From assembly GCA_016710325.1 (NCBI GenBank), contig JADJXK010000001.1, positions 1,674,001-1,738,000 on the forward strand: a stretch of 64,000 nucleotides of DNA. Direction: 5' to 3'. The DNA is from Candidatus Leptofilum proximum (GTDB taxonomy: Bacteria > Chloroflexota > Anaerolineae > Promineifilales > Promineifilaceae). This document shows positions 50,096-59,699 of this stretch, in pieces (position 1 is the first letter of the stretch; every line of letters begins with the position of its first letter). Both the position numbers and the translations under genes were made by a program. Under the pieces are notes generated by a model that saw nothing but the letters and a program-made list of their open reading frames with translations, ran no database searches and was not told where the DNA came from.

Positions 50096-52801
50096 ATGAA
50101 TGAAACAAACAAACCTGCGCGTGAGAAGTGGAATTTTTTACTCGTTTTGGCCTTGATGGGCCTGGCTTTGTTCCTGGGTTTGCTGCTGGCGGCGAGTCAG
50201 CAGCGGGCGGCAACGGCCGCTCCCGTTGGTGCCCAATCGGACGATGGCTTGTGGCAGGACGTGAATGAAGCCCTGCTGCGCCTGGAGGGCGACCGGCCCA
50301 TCGTGCCAACGGCGTACCGCACCGTCTCGCTGGATTGGTCCAAGCTGAACGCGCTGCTGGCTGCCGCGCCCGAAGGGCTGGACCAGATGGCCGTGTCGGA
50401 CGTGGTGTTATCCTTGCCGCTGCCGGATGGTGGCTACGGCCGTTTCCAGGTCAGCGAAACGGCCGTCATGCACCCCGACCTGGCCGCCAAGTTCCCGGAC
50501 ATCAAAACCTACGCGGGCATTGGCCTGGACGATGCCACGGCTTACGCCCGGCTGGACACCACGCCACATGGCTTCCACGCCATGATTTTGTCGGTGAACG
50601 GCCGTGTTTTCATCGATCCTTACACCAGTGACGGCATTGACCTCTACCAGAGCTACTTTGCCCGCGACTTTGTGCCCGACCTGCCCGCCGATTTTGCCCC
50701 CGATCAAGTTATTGAGATTGAAGAAGCGACCGAGAATAAGCCCGAGGCCATTACCGGGGCTGTTGCTTCAGGGAGCCAGCTGCACACTTACCGGCTGGCA
50801 ATGGCCGCTACGGGCGAGTACACCCAGTTCCATGGCGGCACGGTGAACCAGGGGCTGTCGGCGATAGTCACGGCCGTGAACCGCGTGGCGGGCATCTATG
50901 AACGTGAAGTGGCCGTCACCTTCCAGCTCATCGCCAACAACGACCAGATCATCTACACCAACGGCGCCACTGACCCCTACACAAATAACAGCGGCAGCAC
51001 CATGCTGGGCCAGAATCAGACGAATCTTGACAGCGTGATTGGTTCAAGTAACTATGATGTCGGCCATGTTTTTAGTACGGGAGGCGGTGGTGTTGCCTGG
51101 TTGGCCAGTGTGTGTAACGCCAGCACAAAAGCTCGGGGTGTGACTGGCTTGAATACCCCGGTTGGCGACCCGTTTTACGTGGACTACGTGGCACACGAGA
51201 TGGGCCACCAGTTTGCCGGGAATCACACCTTTAACGGCAGCGCGGGCAGCTGCGCCGGAGGCAATCGCAACGCCGCCACCGCCTACGAGCCGGGCAGCGG
51301 CACCACTATCATGGCTTACGCGGGCATTTGCAGCCCACAAAATATCCAGAGCAACAGCAATGATTATTTCCACGGCATCAGCTTTGATGAAATTGTTTCT
51401 TTTATCACAAGTGGTAATGGCAACAGTTGTGCGGCCGTTTCCAACACCGGCAACACGGCACCGACGGTCAATGCCGGGGCCAATTACAGCATCCCGCTCA
51501 ACACGCCGTTCACCCTCACCGGCTCGGCGACTGATCCCGACGGGACGGCCGTTTTAACCTACAACTGGGAAGAGTTTGATCTGGGTCCAGCCGGTGCGCC
51601 CAATTCGCCCTCCGGCAGCGCACCGATTTTCCGCTCGTTCCCGGCCACCGCAACGCCATCACGCACCTTCCCGCGCATTTCGGACATCGTGAACAACACG
51701 CAGACGATGGGCGAACTGCTGCCCGGCTATGGGCGCACCATGACCTTCCGCCTGACGGTGCGCGACAACCAATCCCCGGCTGGTGGTGTGGCCTATGATT
51801 CGGCTCAGGTAACGGCCGTTTCCGGAACCGGACCTTTTTTGGTGACGGCGCCTAATACGGCCGTCACCTGGACCGGCAGCACCAACCAGACGGTCACCTG
51901 GAACGTGGCGGGCACCAACACCGCGCCGATCAGCTGCGCCAACGTCAACATCCAGCTCTCCACCGACGGCGGCTTCACCTATCCCACCATCCTGGCTGCC
52001 AACACCGCCAACGACGGCAGTGCCACGGTGGTGGCGCCCAATATCAGCACCAGCGCCGCCCGCGTCCGCGTCAGCTGCGCAGGCAGTATCTTTTTCGATA
52101 TTTCCAACGCCAATTTCACCATTCAGCTGGGTGATCCGTCGCTCACGGTGAGCAAGAGCGTGAACCCGACCGGCAGCGTTGCACCGGGGGATACGCTTAC
52201 GTATTCGATTGAGGTGAATAACAGTGGCGGCCCCGCCAACAACACGACGGTAACCGATACGTTCGATTCCGCACTGGTTAATCCAGTTTGTAACGGCGTT
52301 CCGGGGGATCTTATAGACACAGTAGTTATCAACCCGTCCCAGAGCGTGGCGTATGTGTGTACGGCCGTGGTCGATCCCTCCCTGGCGCTGGACGTAGACA
52401 TCAGTGCCAATCCCGCCGTCATTGTCAGTACGGAAACGACCACCTACACCATCAGCGTCACCAACAGCCACAGCAGCTTGAGCCTGAGCAGCGTGCAGGT
52501 CAGCGCGCCTGGCGTAACGGGCTGTACGCCCGCTCTTGGCTCGTCGCAAACGCTGGGGCCAGGGGTCAGCCAGATCTACACCTGCCCCAACGTCAACCCC
52601 GCCTCTCCGGCGGCTACCACGGCCACGGCCACTGGCCAGCTAACCATCAGCAACGTGGCCCAGGCCAACGACCCCGATGATCCGGGCGGCAGCAAGAGCA
52701 GCAGCCCGGTGAATACCCAGGTGGTGGTGACCAGCCGCGACAGCTTCGCTGTCTACTTTTCCGATTACTTCTACGGGTATTTACCGTTGATTGCGCGGTA
52801 A
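50096..52801 (+). CDS. Secreted reprolysin-like zinc metalloprotease
   Basis: A 901-residue exported protease. It has a signal anchor (LLVLALMGLALFLGLLLAAS), a propeptide-like region and a metzincin core with the zinc motif HEMGHQFAGNHTF (three histidines, HExxHxxxxxH). A PKD-like region (APTVNAGANYSIPLNTPFTL) and DUF11-type adhesion repeats follow (LTVSKSVNPTGSVAPGDTLTY). The C-terminus ends FYGYLPLIAR, a tail I associate with Chloroflexota surface proteins. Likely a cell-surface or secreted protein degrader. AAGGAG precedes the ATG at 50096. Confidence 0.88.
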   Translation: MNETNKPAREKWNFLLVLALMGLALFLGLLLAASQQRAATAAPVGAQSDDGLWQDVNEALLRLEGDRPIVPTAYRTVSLDWSKLNALLAAAPEGLDQMAVSDVVLSLPLPDGGYGRFQVSETAVMHPDLAAKFPDIKTYAGIGLDDATAYARLDTTPHGFHAMILSVNGRVFIDPYTSDGIDLYQSYFARDFVPDLPADFAPDQVIEIEEATENKPEAITGAVASGSQLHTYRLAMAATGEYTQFHGGTVNQGLSAIVTAVNRVAGIYEREVAVTFQLIANNDQIIYTNGATDPYTNNSGSTMLGQNQTNLDSVIGSSNYDVGHVFSTGGGGVAWLASVCNASTKARGVTGLNTPVGDPFYVDYVAHEMGHQFAGNHTFNGSAGSCAGGNRNAATAYEPGSGTTIMAYAGICSPQNIQSNSNDYFHGISFDEIVSFITSGNGNSCAAVSNTGNTAPTVNAGANYSIPLNTPFTLTGSATDPDGTAVLTYNWEEFDLGPAGAPNSPSGSAPIFRSFPATATPSRTFPRISDIVNNTQTMGELLPGYGRTMTFRLTVRDNQSPAGGVAYDSAQVTAVSGTGPFLVTAPNTAVTWTGSTNQTVTWNVAGTNTAPISCANVNIQLSTDGGFTYPTILAANTANDGSATVVAPNISTSAARVRVSCAGSIFFDISNANFTIQLGDPSLTVSKSVNPTGSVAPGDTLTYSIEVNNSGGPANNTTVTDTFDSALVNPVCNGVPGDLIDTVVINPSQSVAYVCTAVVDPSLALDVDISANPAVIVSTETTTYTISVTNSHSSLSLSSVQVSAPGVTGCTPALGSSQTLGPGVSQIYTCPNVNPASPAATTATATGQLTISNVAQANDPDDPGGSKSSSPVNTQVVVTSRDSFAVYFSDYFYGYLPLIAR

Positions 52802-52894
52802 CGTGGGCATGGCGTTGGGGGTGCGTCTAGCGGTTGTGTACTGGTTTCCCGTATGGTTTTACTGACTTGAAGATTTTGTTGTGAGGTAAACACC

Positions 52895-53506
52895 ATGCAA
52901 ACACAATTGATTCTGCTGCTCTTTTGGAGTCTATTGTCGCTAGCCGCTTGCACTCCGCCGACCGAAGAAGCCGCTCCTGCAACTGCCGTTGCCGTCACCA
53001 CTTCCGAAGCAACGGCTGAAGCAGCGCTGGACCCGGTCATTTGCGATCCCATTTCCGCTGATGGCCAACTTTTCACCAGCGAGGAGGGCGGTTACTGTCT
53101 GATCTACCCGCCAACCTACTGCTGGCTGCCCGGCCAGGATGCCCTGACCCACACCTTTGTCAGCATGGATCCGGTGGATGAGACCACCAACCGCTGCACC
53201 GATGACACGCTTATCTTGCATGGCGAGGTAGTCTGGCTCCAGGTGAAAGTCTCGCCAGCCGAGGGACAGCCGCTGGAGGAACTGGTGGCTGGTTACCGGG
53301 CCAACGAGGAACTGTTTGGTCTGGAATTTGCGGAAGTGGTGCTCGACGGAGAAACGGCCGTACAAATCAACAACATGCCCGGCCAGGACATCAGCCGGGT
53401 GCTGTTTGCGGTGCACAATGATCAGTTCTACGAGCTGACCTTTGTGCCGGCTGCGGCCGACCGGCTGTATGCCCAGGTGCTGGAGACGTTCCGGTTTTTG
53501 CCGTAG
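52895..53506 (+). CDS. Lipoprotein, hypothetical
   Basis: A 203-residue protein. The signal peptide ends in lipobox LAAC (cysteine at residue 19), followed by an Ala/Thr/Glu linker and a compact C-terminal domain with ICDPISADG, GGYCLIYPPTYCWLPG, TNRCTD and VLFAVHNDQFYELTFVPA. It resembles stress-sensing surface lipoproteins only in layout. No enzyme motif. A terminator-like inverted repeat follows. Confidence 0.72.
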   Translation: MQTQLILLLFWSLLSLAACTPPTEEAAPATAVAVTTSEATAEAALDPVICDPISADGQLFTSEEGGYCLIYPPTYCWLPGQDALTHTFVSMDPVDETTNRCTDDTLILHGEVVWLQVKVSPAEGQPLEELVAGYRANEELFGLEFAEVVLDGETAVQINNMPGQDISRVLFAVHNDQFYELTFVPAAADRLYAQVLETFRFLP

Positions 53507-53517
53507 TTGTGGATGCA

Positions 53518-53574
53518 ATTTTCCCGGAAACTGCTGTTACAAATCTTCAATTTAAGCCAAGTCTCCGGGAAAAT
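53518..53574. terminator. Inverted repeat between convergent genes
   Basis: ATTTTCCCGGA pairs with TCCGGGAAAAT across 35 bases; the A/T edges could serve as a bidirectional terminator. Confidence 0.55.
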
Positions 53575-53580
53575 GTTTGC

Positions 53581-54339
53581 TCAAGTGCGCAGGTAGGAGG
53601 CGCCGTTGACGTCGATGATGGCCCCGGTGAGGAACTGGGTGCCTTCGGCGGCTAAAAAGAGCACAGGGTAGGCGACCTCATCTGGGGTGGCTACCCGGTT
53701 CAGCGGACTCTGCCCGCGAATGCTCTCGCCAATTTTGCCCACCAGGAATTCTTCGGCCATATCCGTTTCCACAAAGCCGGGGGCAACAACACCCACAAAG
53801 ACGTTGTACGGGGCTAAATATTTAGCCAGCGACTGGCTCATGGCGTTCAACCCGGCTTTGCTGGCGCCGTAAGCCGGGGCCGTCGGTTCGCCACGAAACG
53901 CGCCGCGCGAGGAAACGTTGACGATACGGCCGTATCCCTGCCCAATCATCTGCCGCCCCACCAGGTAACACAAATTGGCCACGCCCACCAGGTTCACCGC
54001 CAGCGTGTTGTGCCACGCTGCCTGCCAGTCGGCAAAGCTCACCTCGGCCAGGGGATGGTCTTCATAAACGCCCGCATTGTTGACCAGGATGTCGATACGG
54101 CCGTACTTCGCCACCACCTCTGTTACCAACCGTTCCAGCGCCGCCGGATCGGCCATCTGCGCCTGGGCCGTGTGGTGGTTGCTGCCAGGGAGGGAAGCGG
54201 CCGTTTCCTCTGCCGCTTGCCGGTTGTGGTGGTAGTGCACCACCACCTGTGCTCCGTGTTGGGCAAACTGCTGGCAAATCGCCCGGCCAATGCCGCGCGA
54301 TCCGCCGGTGACTAAAACCACTTTTCCGGAAAAATCCAT
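53581..54339 (-). CDS. SDR family oxidoreductase, FabG-like
   Basis: A 252-residue protein: VVLVTGGSRGIGRAICQQF, ILVNNAGVYEDHPL, catalytic serine in VNVSSRGAF and YGASKAGLNAMSQSL; C-terminus DEVAYPVLFLAAEGTQFLTGAIIDVNG. Typical 3-oxoacyl-ACP reductase-like enzyme, but with no fatty-acid genes nearby the substrate is open. GGAGGAGAC precedes the ATG at 54339. Confidence 0.91.
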   Translation of the reverse strand: MDFSGKVVLVTGGSRGIGRAICQQFAQHGAQVVVHYHHNRQAAEETAASLPGSNHHTAQAQMADPAALERLVTEVVAKYGRIDILVNNAGVYEDHPLAEVSFADWQAAWHNTLAVNLVGVANLCYLVGRQMIGQGYGRIVNVSSRGAFRGEPTAPAYGASKAGLNAMSQSLAKYLAPYNVFVGVVAPGFVETDMAEEFLVGKIGESIRGQSPLNRVATPDEVAYPVLFLAAEGTQFLTGAIIDVNGASYLRT

Positions 54340-54358
54340 TGTCTCCTCCATTTAAGAA

Positions 54359-54420
54359 GGGCGAGGCAGTTGGTTGGTGCATTTGTCTGCAAGCCAGGAT
54401 GGACAGCAACTGCCTCGCCC
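54359..54420. repeat. Inverted repeat (GGGCGAGGCAGTTG)
   Basis: Perfect 14 bp arms at 54359-54372 and 54407-54420, with a 34 bp loop. Confidence 0.7.
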
Positions 54421-54467
54421 CTACGAGTTTCTCTCGTTCCACGCTCTGCGTCCCCTCTGTGAATATA

Positions 54468-54500
54468 AAAAAGACCTGCCAAATTCACTTTGGCAGGTCT
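54468..54500 (-). terminator. Intrinsic terminator of the large glycosyltransferase gene
   Basis: On the minus strand AGACCTGCCAAA pairs perfectly with TTTGGCAGGTCT, followed by a run of Ts. Confidence 0.85.
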
Positions 54501-54522
54501 GAATGGTCAGGTAGACGGCCGT

Positions 54523-57500
54523 TTAATTTCCTCCACTTTCCGTTTCGGTTGGTGCGGTGTCTTCATCGGTTGGTTCGGTGGGAACGGCCGTGGGTTCCAC
54601 CGGTTCCGCCTCATCAACCGGTTCCGTCGGTTCTTCGCTGGGCTCCTCAGACGGTTCCTCGCTGGGCGCTTCATCCACCGGCTGCTCTTCGGCAGGTTCC
54701 TCCACCGGTTCTTCCTCAACCGGCTCGATGGGCAGGACCGGCGCAAAGAGCGGCGCATATTTTAGCACGCGGTTGTTGCCCGCATCGGCCACGTAGATAT
54801 TGTCCTGATCGTCGATGAAGATGCCGTTGATCAGGTTGAGGCTGCTGCTGTCTGTGCCAAACTGGCCAAACTTGCCCAGGTAGTTGCCGGTCTGGTCGAA
54901 AATCAGCACCCGGGCCGCTTCCGGATCGGTGACGTAGACGCGGCCGCCGCTGTCTACCGCCAGGTACGGCTTGTTGTTGATGGAGGTGTTGGCGGGCCAG
55001 CCAGTGTCCAGCAGCCATTCATTAACCGGGATGAGGTCGGCGGTGAGCTGCTGGATACGGCCGTTCCACGTATCGGTCACGTACACAAAACCGTCTGGAC
55101 CAACAGCCACGCCCACTGGCTCGTAGAACTGGCCCAGGGCGGTGCCAAACTGGTCGTTACCCGCGCCCAGCTGGCCGATGAAGCGGCCGTTTTCATCCAT
55201 CACTTGCAGGCGGTGATGGCCGGTGTCGGTGACCAGGAGACGGCCGTCGGGCAGCAGCGCCAGGTCACGCGGGCCAAAAAACAGCCCCAGCCCCAGCCCG
55301 GCCGGATCGTCCAGCGTGTTGCCCGGCTGGCCAAAGCTGGCCACAAACTGGCCGTCCAGGGTGAACTGCTGGATGCGGTGGTTCCAGGTATCGGCCACGT
55401 AAAGAAATTCGTCGTCGATGGCCAGGCCCCACGGACCCTGCCCTTCGGGGCTGAACTGGCCGTTGCCCGGCCCGGCACTGCCAAAGCTGTCAATCAACTG
55501 CCCATCGGCGCTGAACACCTGCACCCGCTGGTTGCCGGAGTCGAGCACGAAGATACGGCCGTCACCACTCACCGCCACGTTGCGCGGCGCAAACAGCTGG
55601 TCATCGGCTGCCCCGGCCACCCCGCTGGGATTCAGCACCAGCGTGGGGAAGACGGTGAACTCGCCTTCCGCATAAGGCGTTTCCAGACCCGGCGCACCGA
55701 CTGTTTCCAGGCCATAATCCCACAAGTCGGCCAGAACGTCTTTGCGTAGGTACAGGCGCAAATCGTCGCGCAGGGGCCACTGGCCGTCGGTGAGCGTGCC
55801 GCCGAAGACCTGGCTGTACTTGGTAAAGTCACGGTAGAAGAAGATGTCCCACAGCGCCTCGCGCACGTTGGGGTTCAGCAGGCCGCGCCGCTCCATGCCC
55901 TCTGGCCGGTTGGGATCGCCCAAAATGGCCGCCCAGCCGATGTTGCGATAATCTTCCATCGGCCACCAGAGGTAAGTGTAGGTGCGGTAGGTGTAATTGT
56001 TGCCCAGCAGCCGGTCTACTTCATCCCAGTTGCTGCGCCCTACCAGCACAATCGGTGAGTCGTTCAGGCTGGCCGAGGGCGTTTCGGCAAAGTAGACGCG
56101 GTTGGGGTATTCACGCATATACCAGGTGAAGGGCCAGGAAACGCCGCTGCCGCCAAAGGCAACCTTGATGCTTTTGTCGCCGTGCAGCCGCATCGACAGG
56201 GTTTCGATCTGGTCCAGCACCATGCTTTTGGCCGCCGGAGCGCCGTGGGCATACACCATAAATTCGCGGGCGTAATCGGCATTGGGCCAGCTGGAGAGGT
56301 AGGTAAAGCGCACGGTGAGCAGGGTGAGCAGGATGAGGACACTCAAAACCGCTAAGGGACGGCGGAAACGGCCGTCTACCCCCTCCCTTACCTGCTGCCA
56401 CAGCCAAAAAACAACGGCCGCCAGCACAATGCCGCCCAACACCCGGCCCAGCTGCTCCAGGTTGCCCAGCTGCTGGTTGCCCAGCTGCACCTTACCCAGC
56501 AAGACCGGTCCGATCGCCACAAAAATGGCCAGAATCAGCCCAAGCGTTAAGCCGAGATACAGCAGCGCCTGGCGCGAGAACAGCTCGCGCCAGTGAAAGT
56601 CCTTGTAGCGTTCGTTTATGTACCAGCCCGCCAGCAGCCCCATCGGAATCACAAAGTGGGTGCTCAGCCAGGGCATCTTTTCCCCAGCCGCGCTGTAGGC
56701 CACCCAGGTCAGGGCCAGCCACCACGTGACAAAGGCCACAAACTCGCACATGATGTCGCGCGCCAGCAGGCTCATGAGGCTGTCTTTCACGTCGTGGGTG
56801 CGCATAATTTGCTCCTGCCGCACGAAGATCCAGAGCATAACGGCCGCACCCAGGATAAATAGGGCCACCAGAAGCCCCGGCAGGCGATTGGGTTCCAGCC
56901 CCTGGGCGGCACCGTCCAGGTTGAAAAGCCAGGTGCTGAGACTATAGCCAAGCAGCGCCAGGAGAACGGCCGTAAACCAGTACCCGGTTACTTCGCTGAG
57001 GCGCTGTTTAACCAGCCAGAAGCGGATGGCCAGCAGCGAAAAGATAAGCGGCAGGAATTCGTAGAAAGGAACAACAAAGAAGTAGTAAAACGGTGGCTGG
57101 TTGCCGCGCTGCACATCGTGCTGCTCCAGCCAGTAACCCAGCGAGCCAATCGTGCCGCTGATCCAGCCGTCGCGAATGTTGGTGAATACCGAGGTGTACA
57201 GCACAAAAAAGATGGCATGGTAGACGAGAGCTGCGATGAGCCAGCGGCGCTGATCCCACCACAACCCCACCAGCACGGCAATGGTCAAGGTGAGGACGAG
57301 GAAAACGGCCGTTAAAAACATCGACGAATCAAAAAACGCCTGGCGACAAACGCCTTCACCCAGCCGGGCAAAAAAGAGCTGAACGGCCGACATCGTTTCC
57401 TGCCCTTCCAGCAGGCAGGTGTTCATCGTGTAATCGCGTGGATTGCCGCCCACCATCACTACAAACAGGGGCGACACCATCGGCAAGATGAGCGTGGTGA

Positions 57501-58476
57501 ACAGGATGATCAAGTCAAATTCGCTGTAGTTCTTGAGAAACGGCCGAAAACGCGCCGCCATCCAAAACAAACCGCCGCCTATTGCCAGGACACCAAAGAT
57601 CTCAACCCAGCCCAGGCGATTTTGCACCGTGCTGCTTTGTTCGGCTTCGGGGGTAACCAGCGCATCGGTTTCTGGATCGACGGCAAACACGCCGCCATCT
57701 TGTGTCTCGCCTGGTGTTTCAGGGATGGCGGCCAGCCTTTGGACCACCAGCCCGCCGCCAATCAACACCAGGCCAAGCAGAATTAACAGTACGGGCAGCG
57801 TAAGCTTGCCCAGGTTGTTGCGCAGCCAGGGGGCCATCCAGATTTGCGGCAGCAGGCGCAAAACCAGGAAGCTGCCAAAGATGGCCACGTAGATAAACGA
57901 AACTTCTTTGGTGGAAAACATGAGCGCATTGCCCGCCGCAAACCACCAGAGATATTTTTCTTCCCGCGTGCGAAAGTAATGCCAGATGGCAATAAAAACG
58001 ATCATTGCCCAGACGATGACGTAGGTATCGTGGCGAATGTAGCGAGAGTAGTAAGTGAGGTAGGGTGAGATGAGAAAGAAGAAGCTGGCGGCCAGCGCGC
58101 CTAATTTGCCCAGCCACGGCCGTAAAAAATAGGGCATGGCCACCAGGATGATGCCAAAAATGGCCACGGGCGCCCGGGCCGAAAAGTCGCTGTCGCCAAA
58201 CAGCCAGTAGAAGATGGGGGTGAGGTGGAACAGAAACGGGCCGTGCATCAGCGGCGTGTGGCTGAAGCCATCACCGATAAAATATTGGTACGAGAACTGC
58301 GTGTGCAGACTCTCGTCGTGGCTCATCACCCGGACGCCCAGCCCCCAGAAACGGGTGATGATGGCGGCCAGAATGATGGCAAGATAGGCCAGTTTTTCCC
58401 AGTCGAAGTTGACAGTGGCCAGCAGCGGCCGGGCCAGGAAGTCAGTTTTGGGTTCAGATGAAGTCAGGTCAGTCAT
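54523..58476 (-). CDS. Agl23-like (TIGR03663) glycosyltransferase fused to six-bladed NHL propeller
   Basis: A 1317-residue membrane protein. Residues 25-700 form a multi-helix GT-C fold: IITRFWGLGVRVMSHDESLHTQFSY, with the acidic first-loop motif DE, SRYIRHDTY and later FHWRELFSRQALLYLGLTLG. A long extracytoplasmic domain follows, then six NHL repeats (residues 960-1240; VAVSGDGRIFVLDSGNQRVQVF, DLALLPDGRLLVTDTGHHRLQVM and others). The tail is a 70-residue Pro/Glu/Thr-rich acidic stretch. It probably transfers a sugar from a lipid carrier to surface glycans or proteins. The propeller may position the acceptor. A clear terminator follows. Confidence 0.88.
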   Translation of the reverse strand: MTDLTSSEPKTDFLARPLLATVNFDWEKLAYLAIILAAIITRFWGLGVRVMSHDESLHTQFSYQYFIGDGFSHTPLMHGPFLFHLTPIFYWLFGDSDFSARAPVAIFGIILVAMPYFLRPWLGKLGALAASFFFLISPYLTYYSRYIRHDTYVIVWAMIVFIAIWHYFRTREEKYLWWFAAGNALMFSTKEVSFIYVAIFGSFLVLRLLPQIWMAPWLRNNLGKLTLPVLLILLGLVLIGGGLVVQRLAAIPETPGETQDGGVFAVDPETDALVTPEAEQSSTVQNRLGWVEIFGVLAIGGGLFWMAARFRPFLKNYSEFDLIILFTTLILPMVSPLFVVMVGGNPRDYTMNTCLLEGQETMSAVQLFFARLGEGVCRQAFFDSSMFLTAVFLVLTLTIAVLVGLWWDQRRWLIAALVYHAIFFVLYTSVFTNIRDGWISGTIGSLGYWLEQHDVQRGNQPPFYYFFVVPFYEFLPLIFSLLAIRFWLVKQRLSEVTGYWFTAVLLALLGYSLSTWLFNLDGAAQGLEPNRLPGLLVALFILGAAVMLWIFVRQEQIMRTHDVKDSLMSLLARDIMCEFVAFVTWWLALTWVAYSAAGEKMPWLSTHFVIPMGLLAGWYINERYKDFHWRELFSRQALLYLGLTLGLILAIFVAIGPVLLGKVQLGNQQLGNLEQLGRVLGGIVLAAVVFWLWQQVREGVDGRFRRPLAVLSVLILLTLLTVRFTYLSSWPNADYAREFMVYAHGAPAAKSMVLDQIETLSMRLHGDKSIKVAFGGSGVSWPFTWYMREYPNRVYFAETPSASLNDSPIVLVGRSNWDEVDRLLGNNYTYRTYTYLWWPMEDYRNIGWAAILGDPNRPEGMERRGLLNPNVREALWDIFFYRDFTKYSQVFGGTLTDGQWPLRDDLRLYLRKDVLADLWDYGLETVGAPGLETPYAEGEFTVFPTLVLNPSGVAGAADDQLFAPRNVAVSGDGRIFVLDSGNQRVQVFSADGQLIDSFGSAGPGNGQFSPEGQGPWGLAIDDEFLYVADTWNHRIQQFTLDGQFVASFGQPGNTLDDPAGLGLGLFFGPRDLALLPDGRLLVTDTGHHRLQVMDENGRFIGQLGAGNDQFGTALGQFYEPVGVAVGPDGFVYVTDTWNGRIQQLTADLIPVNEWLLDTGWPANTSINNKPYLAVDSGGRVYVTDPEAARVLIFDQTGNYLGKFGQFGTDSSSLNLINGIFIDDQDNIYVADAGNNRVLKYAPLFAPVLPIEPVEEEPVEEPAEEQPVDEAPSEEPSEEPSEEPTEPVDEAEPVEPTAVPTEPTDEDTAPTETESGGN

Positions 58477-58489
58477 AAAATATCCAACA

Positions 58490-58553
58490 AAAAGTAGGTA
58501 ATTGATTGAGTAATTAGGTAATTGCCCACTTACTCAATTACCCAATTACTGAT
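58490..58553. repeat. Self-complementary repeat (AATTGAG/GTAATT word)
   Basis: GGTAATTGATTGAGTAATTAGG with GTAATTGCCC, then TTACTCAATTACCCAATTAC; sister of 26573-26637. Confidence 0.75.
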
Positions 58554-58557
58554 TTTC

Positions 58558-59088
58558 TCAATTTGTATTGATCGCTACGGCCGCTACCGGTGTGGGCAGC
58601 GGGGCCGGGGTGTAGATCATGTCTGGCGTCAGCTCGCGGGCTACGGCCGTTTCCGTCGGTGCCTGCTGTGTTTGGGTGGCGGTAGGCGTGTGGGTCATTG
58701 TGGCCGTGACGGCGATGGCCGTGGGCGTCTGGGATAGGACGGCCGTTTGACTGCCGTTAAACCACTGCCAGCCGCCCAGCAGCAAAATAAACATCATGGT
58801 GGCCATGGCCACCTGCCGCATGGCTTGCTGCGCGGCGGGATTGTGCCAGAACGGCCGTTTCTGCCGGGGAATGGCGGGCATTTGTTGGGTTAGCCGGGCG
58901 TTATCGATGATGCCTGCTTGCTGCACGGTCTGCTTCACCAGCTGCCCCACCTGGCGTTCCTGCCGCACCTGGGCCTGCAAAGCCGGGTCTGCCCCGATTT
59001 GCTGGGCCAGCCGCTGCTTTTCGGTTGGAGGCAGCAAATCCAGCACGTATTCCGTTAACAGATTAGGCGCTTTGTTGGTTTCAATCAT
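58558..59088 (-). CDS. Anti-sigma factor-like membrane protein
   Basis: A 176-residue protein: an N-terminal helical domain (TEYVLDLLPPTEKQRLAQQIG), one transmembrane segment at about 112-128 (AMATMMFILLLGGWQWF) and a Thr/Pro/Ala-rich extracytoplasmic tail. The zinc-binding H-x3-C-x2-C of ZAS anti-sigmas is absent. The ATG overlaps the sigma stop by eight bases, so synthesis is coupled; it probably holds the sigma factor at the membrane. Confidence 0.75.
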   Translation of the reverse strand: MIETNKAPNLLTEYVLDLLPPTEKQRLAQQIGADPALQAQVRQERQVGQLVKQTVQQAGIIDNARLTQQMPAIPRQKRPFWHNPAAQQAMRQVAMATMMFILLLGGWQWFNGSQTAVLSQTPTAIAVTATMTHTPTATQTQQAPTETAVARELTPDMIYTPAPLPTPVAAVAINTN

Positions 59089-59698
59089 GGTCAATTTGCT
59101 CCACCAGCGCCTCGCGCAGTACATTGTGCGCCAGACGCATCCGAGATTCGGCCGTTTTGGTGGGAATCCCCAAAATCTGGCCGATTTCCACGTAAGAAAA
59201 TCCTTCATAGTAGCGCAGGACGGCCGTTTCCCGCAGCTTGTCTGATAAGTCCTGGATGGCGGCCCACACCACCTGCTGCTGCTCCGTGAGGCGCATTGAT
59301 TCGGCCGGGGTGGGTGAGTCGGTGTCCCTTATATCTTGCCCGGCCAGCTGGCCCAGCGAGAAGGTGGGCAGCCACTTGCGCCGCCGCTTGTTGTGGCAGC
59401 GGCTGACGGCAATCTGGTACAGCCACGTCTTAAACGCCGACTTGTTGGCGTCGTACTGTGCCAGCCGCCGGAAGGCGTACTCAAAGCTGTCTTGCAGCAC
59501 CTCCTCGGCGTCCTCGCGGTTTTGCAAAAGGCTGACGCACAGCCGGTAAATCATCCCGGCATACTGGTTATACAACGCCACGTAGGCAGTTTCCTCACCA
59601 GCCAGGCAGCGCTGGATGAGCGATTGGCTTTGCTCATCGGCATAGGTTGGGGCTTCGATGCCCCACGGGGTGACGCTGCTATCAGAAATTGAGCTCAT
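59081..59698 (-). CDS. RNA polymerase ECF-type sigma factor
   Basis: A 205-residue sigma70-family protein. Region 2: YVALYNQYAGMIYRLCVSLLQNREDAEEVLQDSFEYAFRRL; region 4: LSDKLRETAVLRYYEGFSYVEIGQILGIPTKTAESRMRLA. It directs RNA polymerase to a small regulon and is likely held by the anti-sigma encoded next. The promoter region upstream is largely a repeat hairpin. Confidence 0.92.
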   Translation of the reverse strand: MSSISDSSVTPWGIEAPTYADEQSQSLIQRCLAGEETAYVALYNQYAGMIYRLCVSLLQNREDAEEVLQDSFEYAFRRLAQYDANKSAFKTWLYQIAVSRCHNKRRRKWLPTFSLGQLAGQDIRDTDSPTPAESMRLTEQQQVVWAAIQDLSDKLRETAVLRYYEGFSYVEIGQILGIPTKTAESRMRLAHNVLREALVEQIDHD

Positions 59699-59699
59699 T

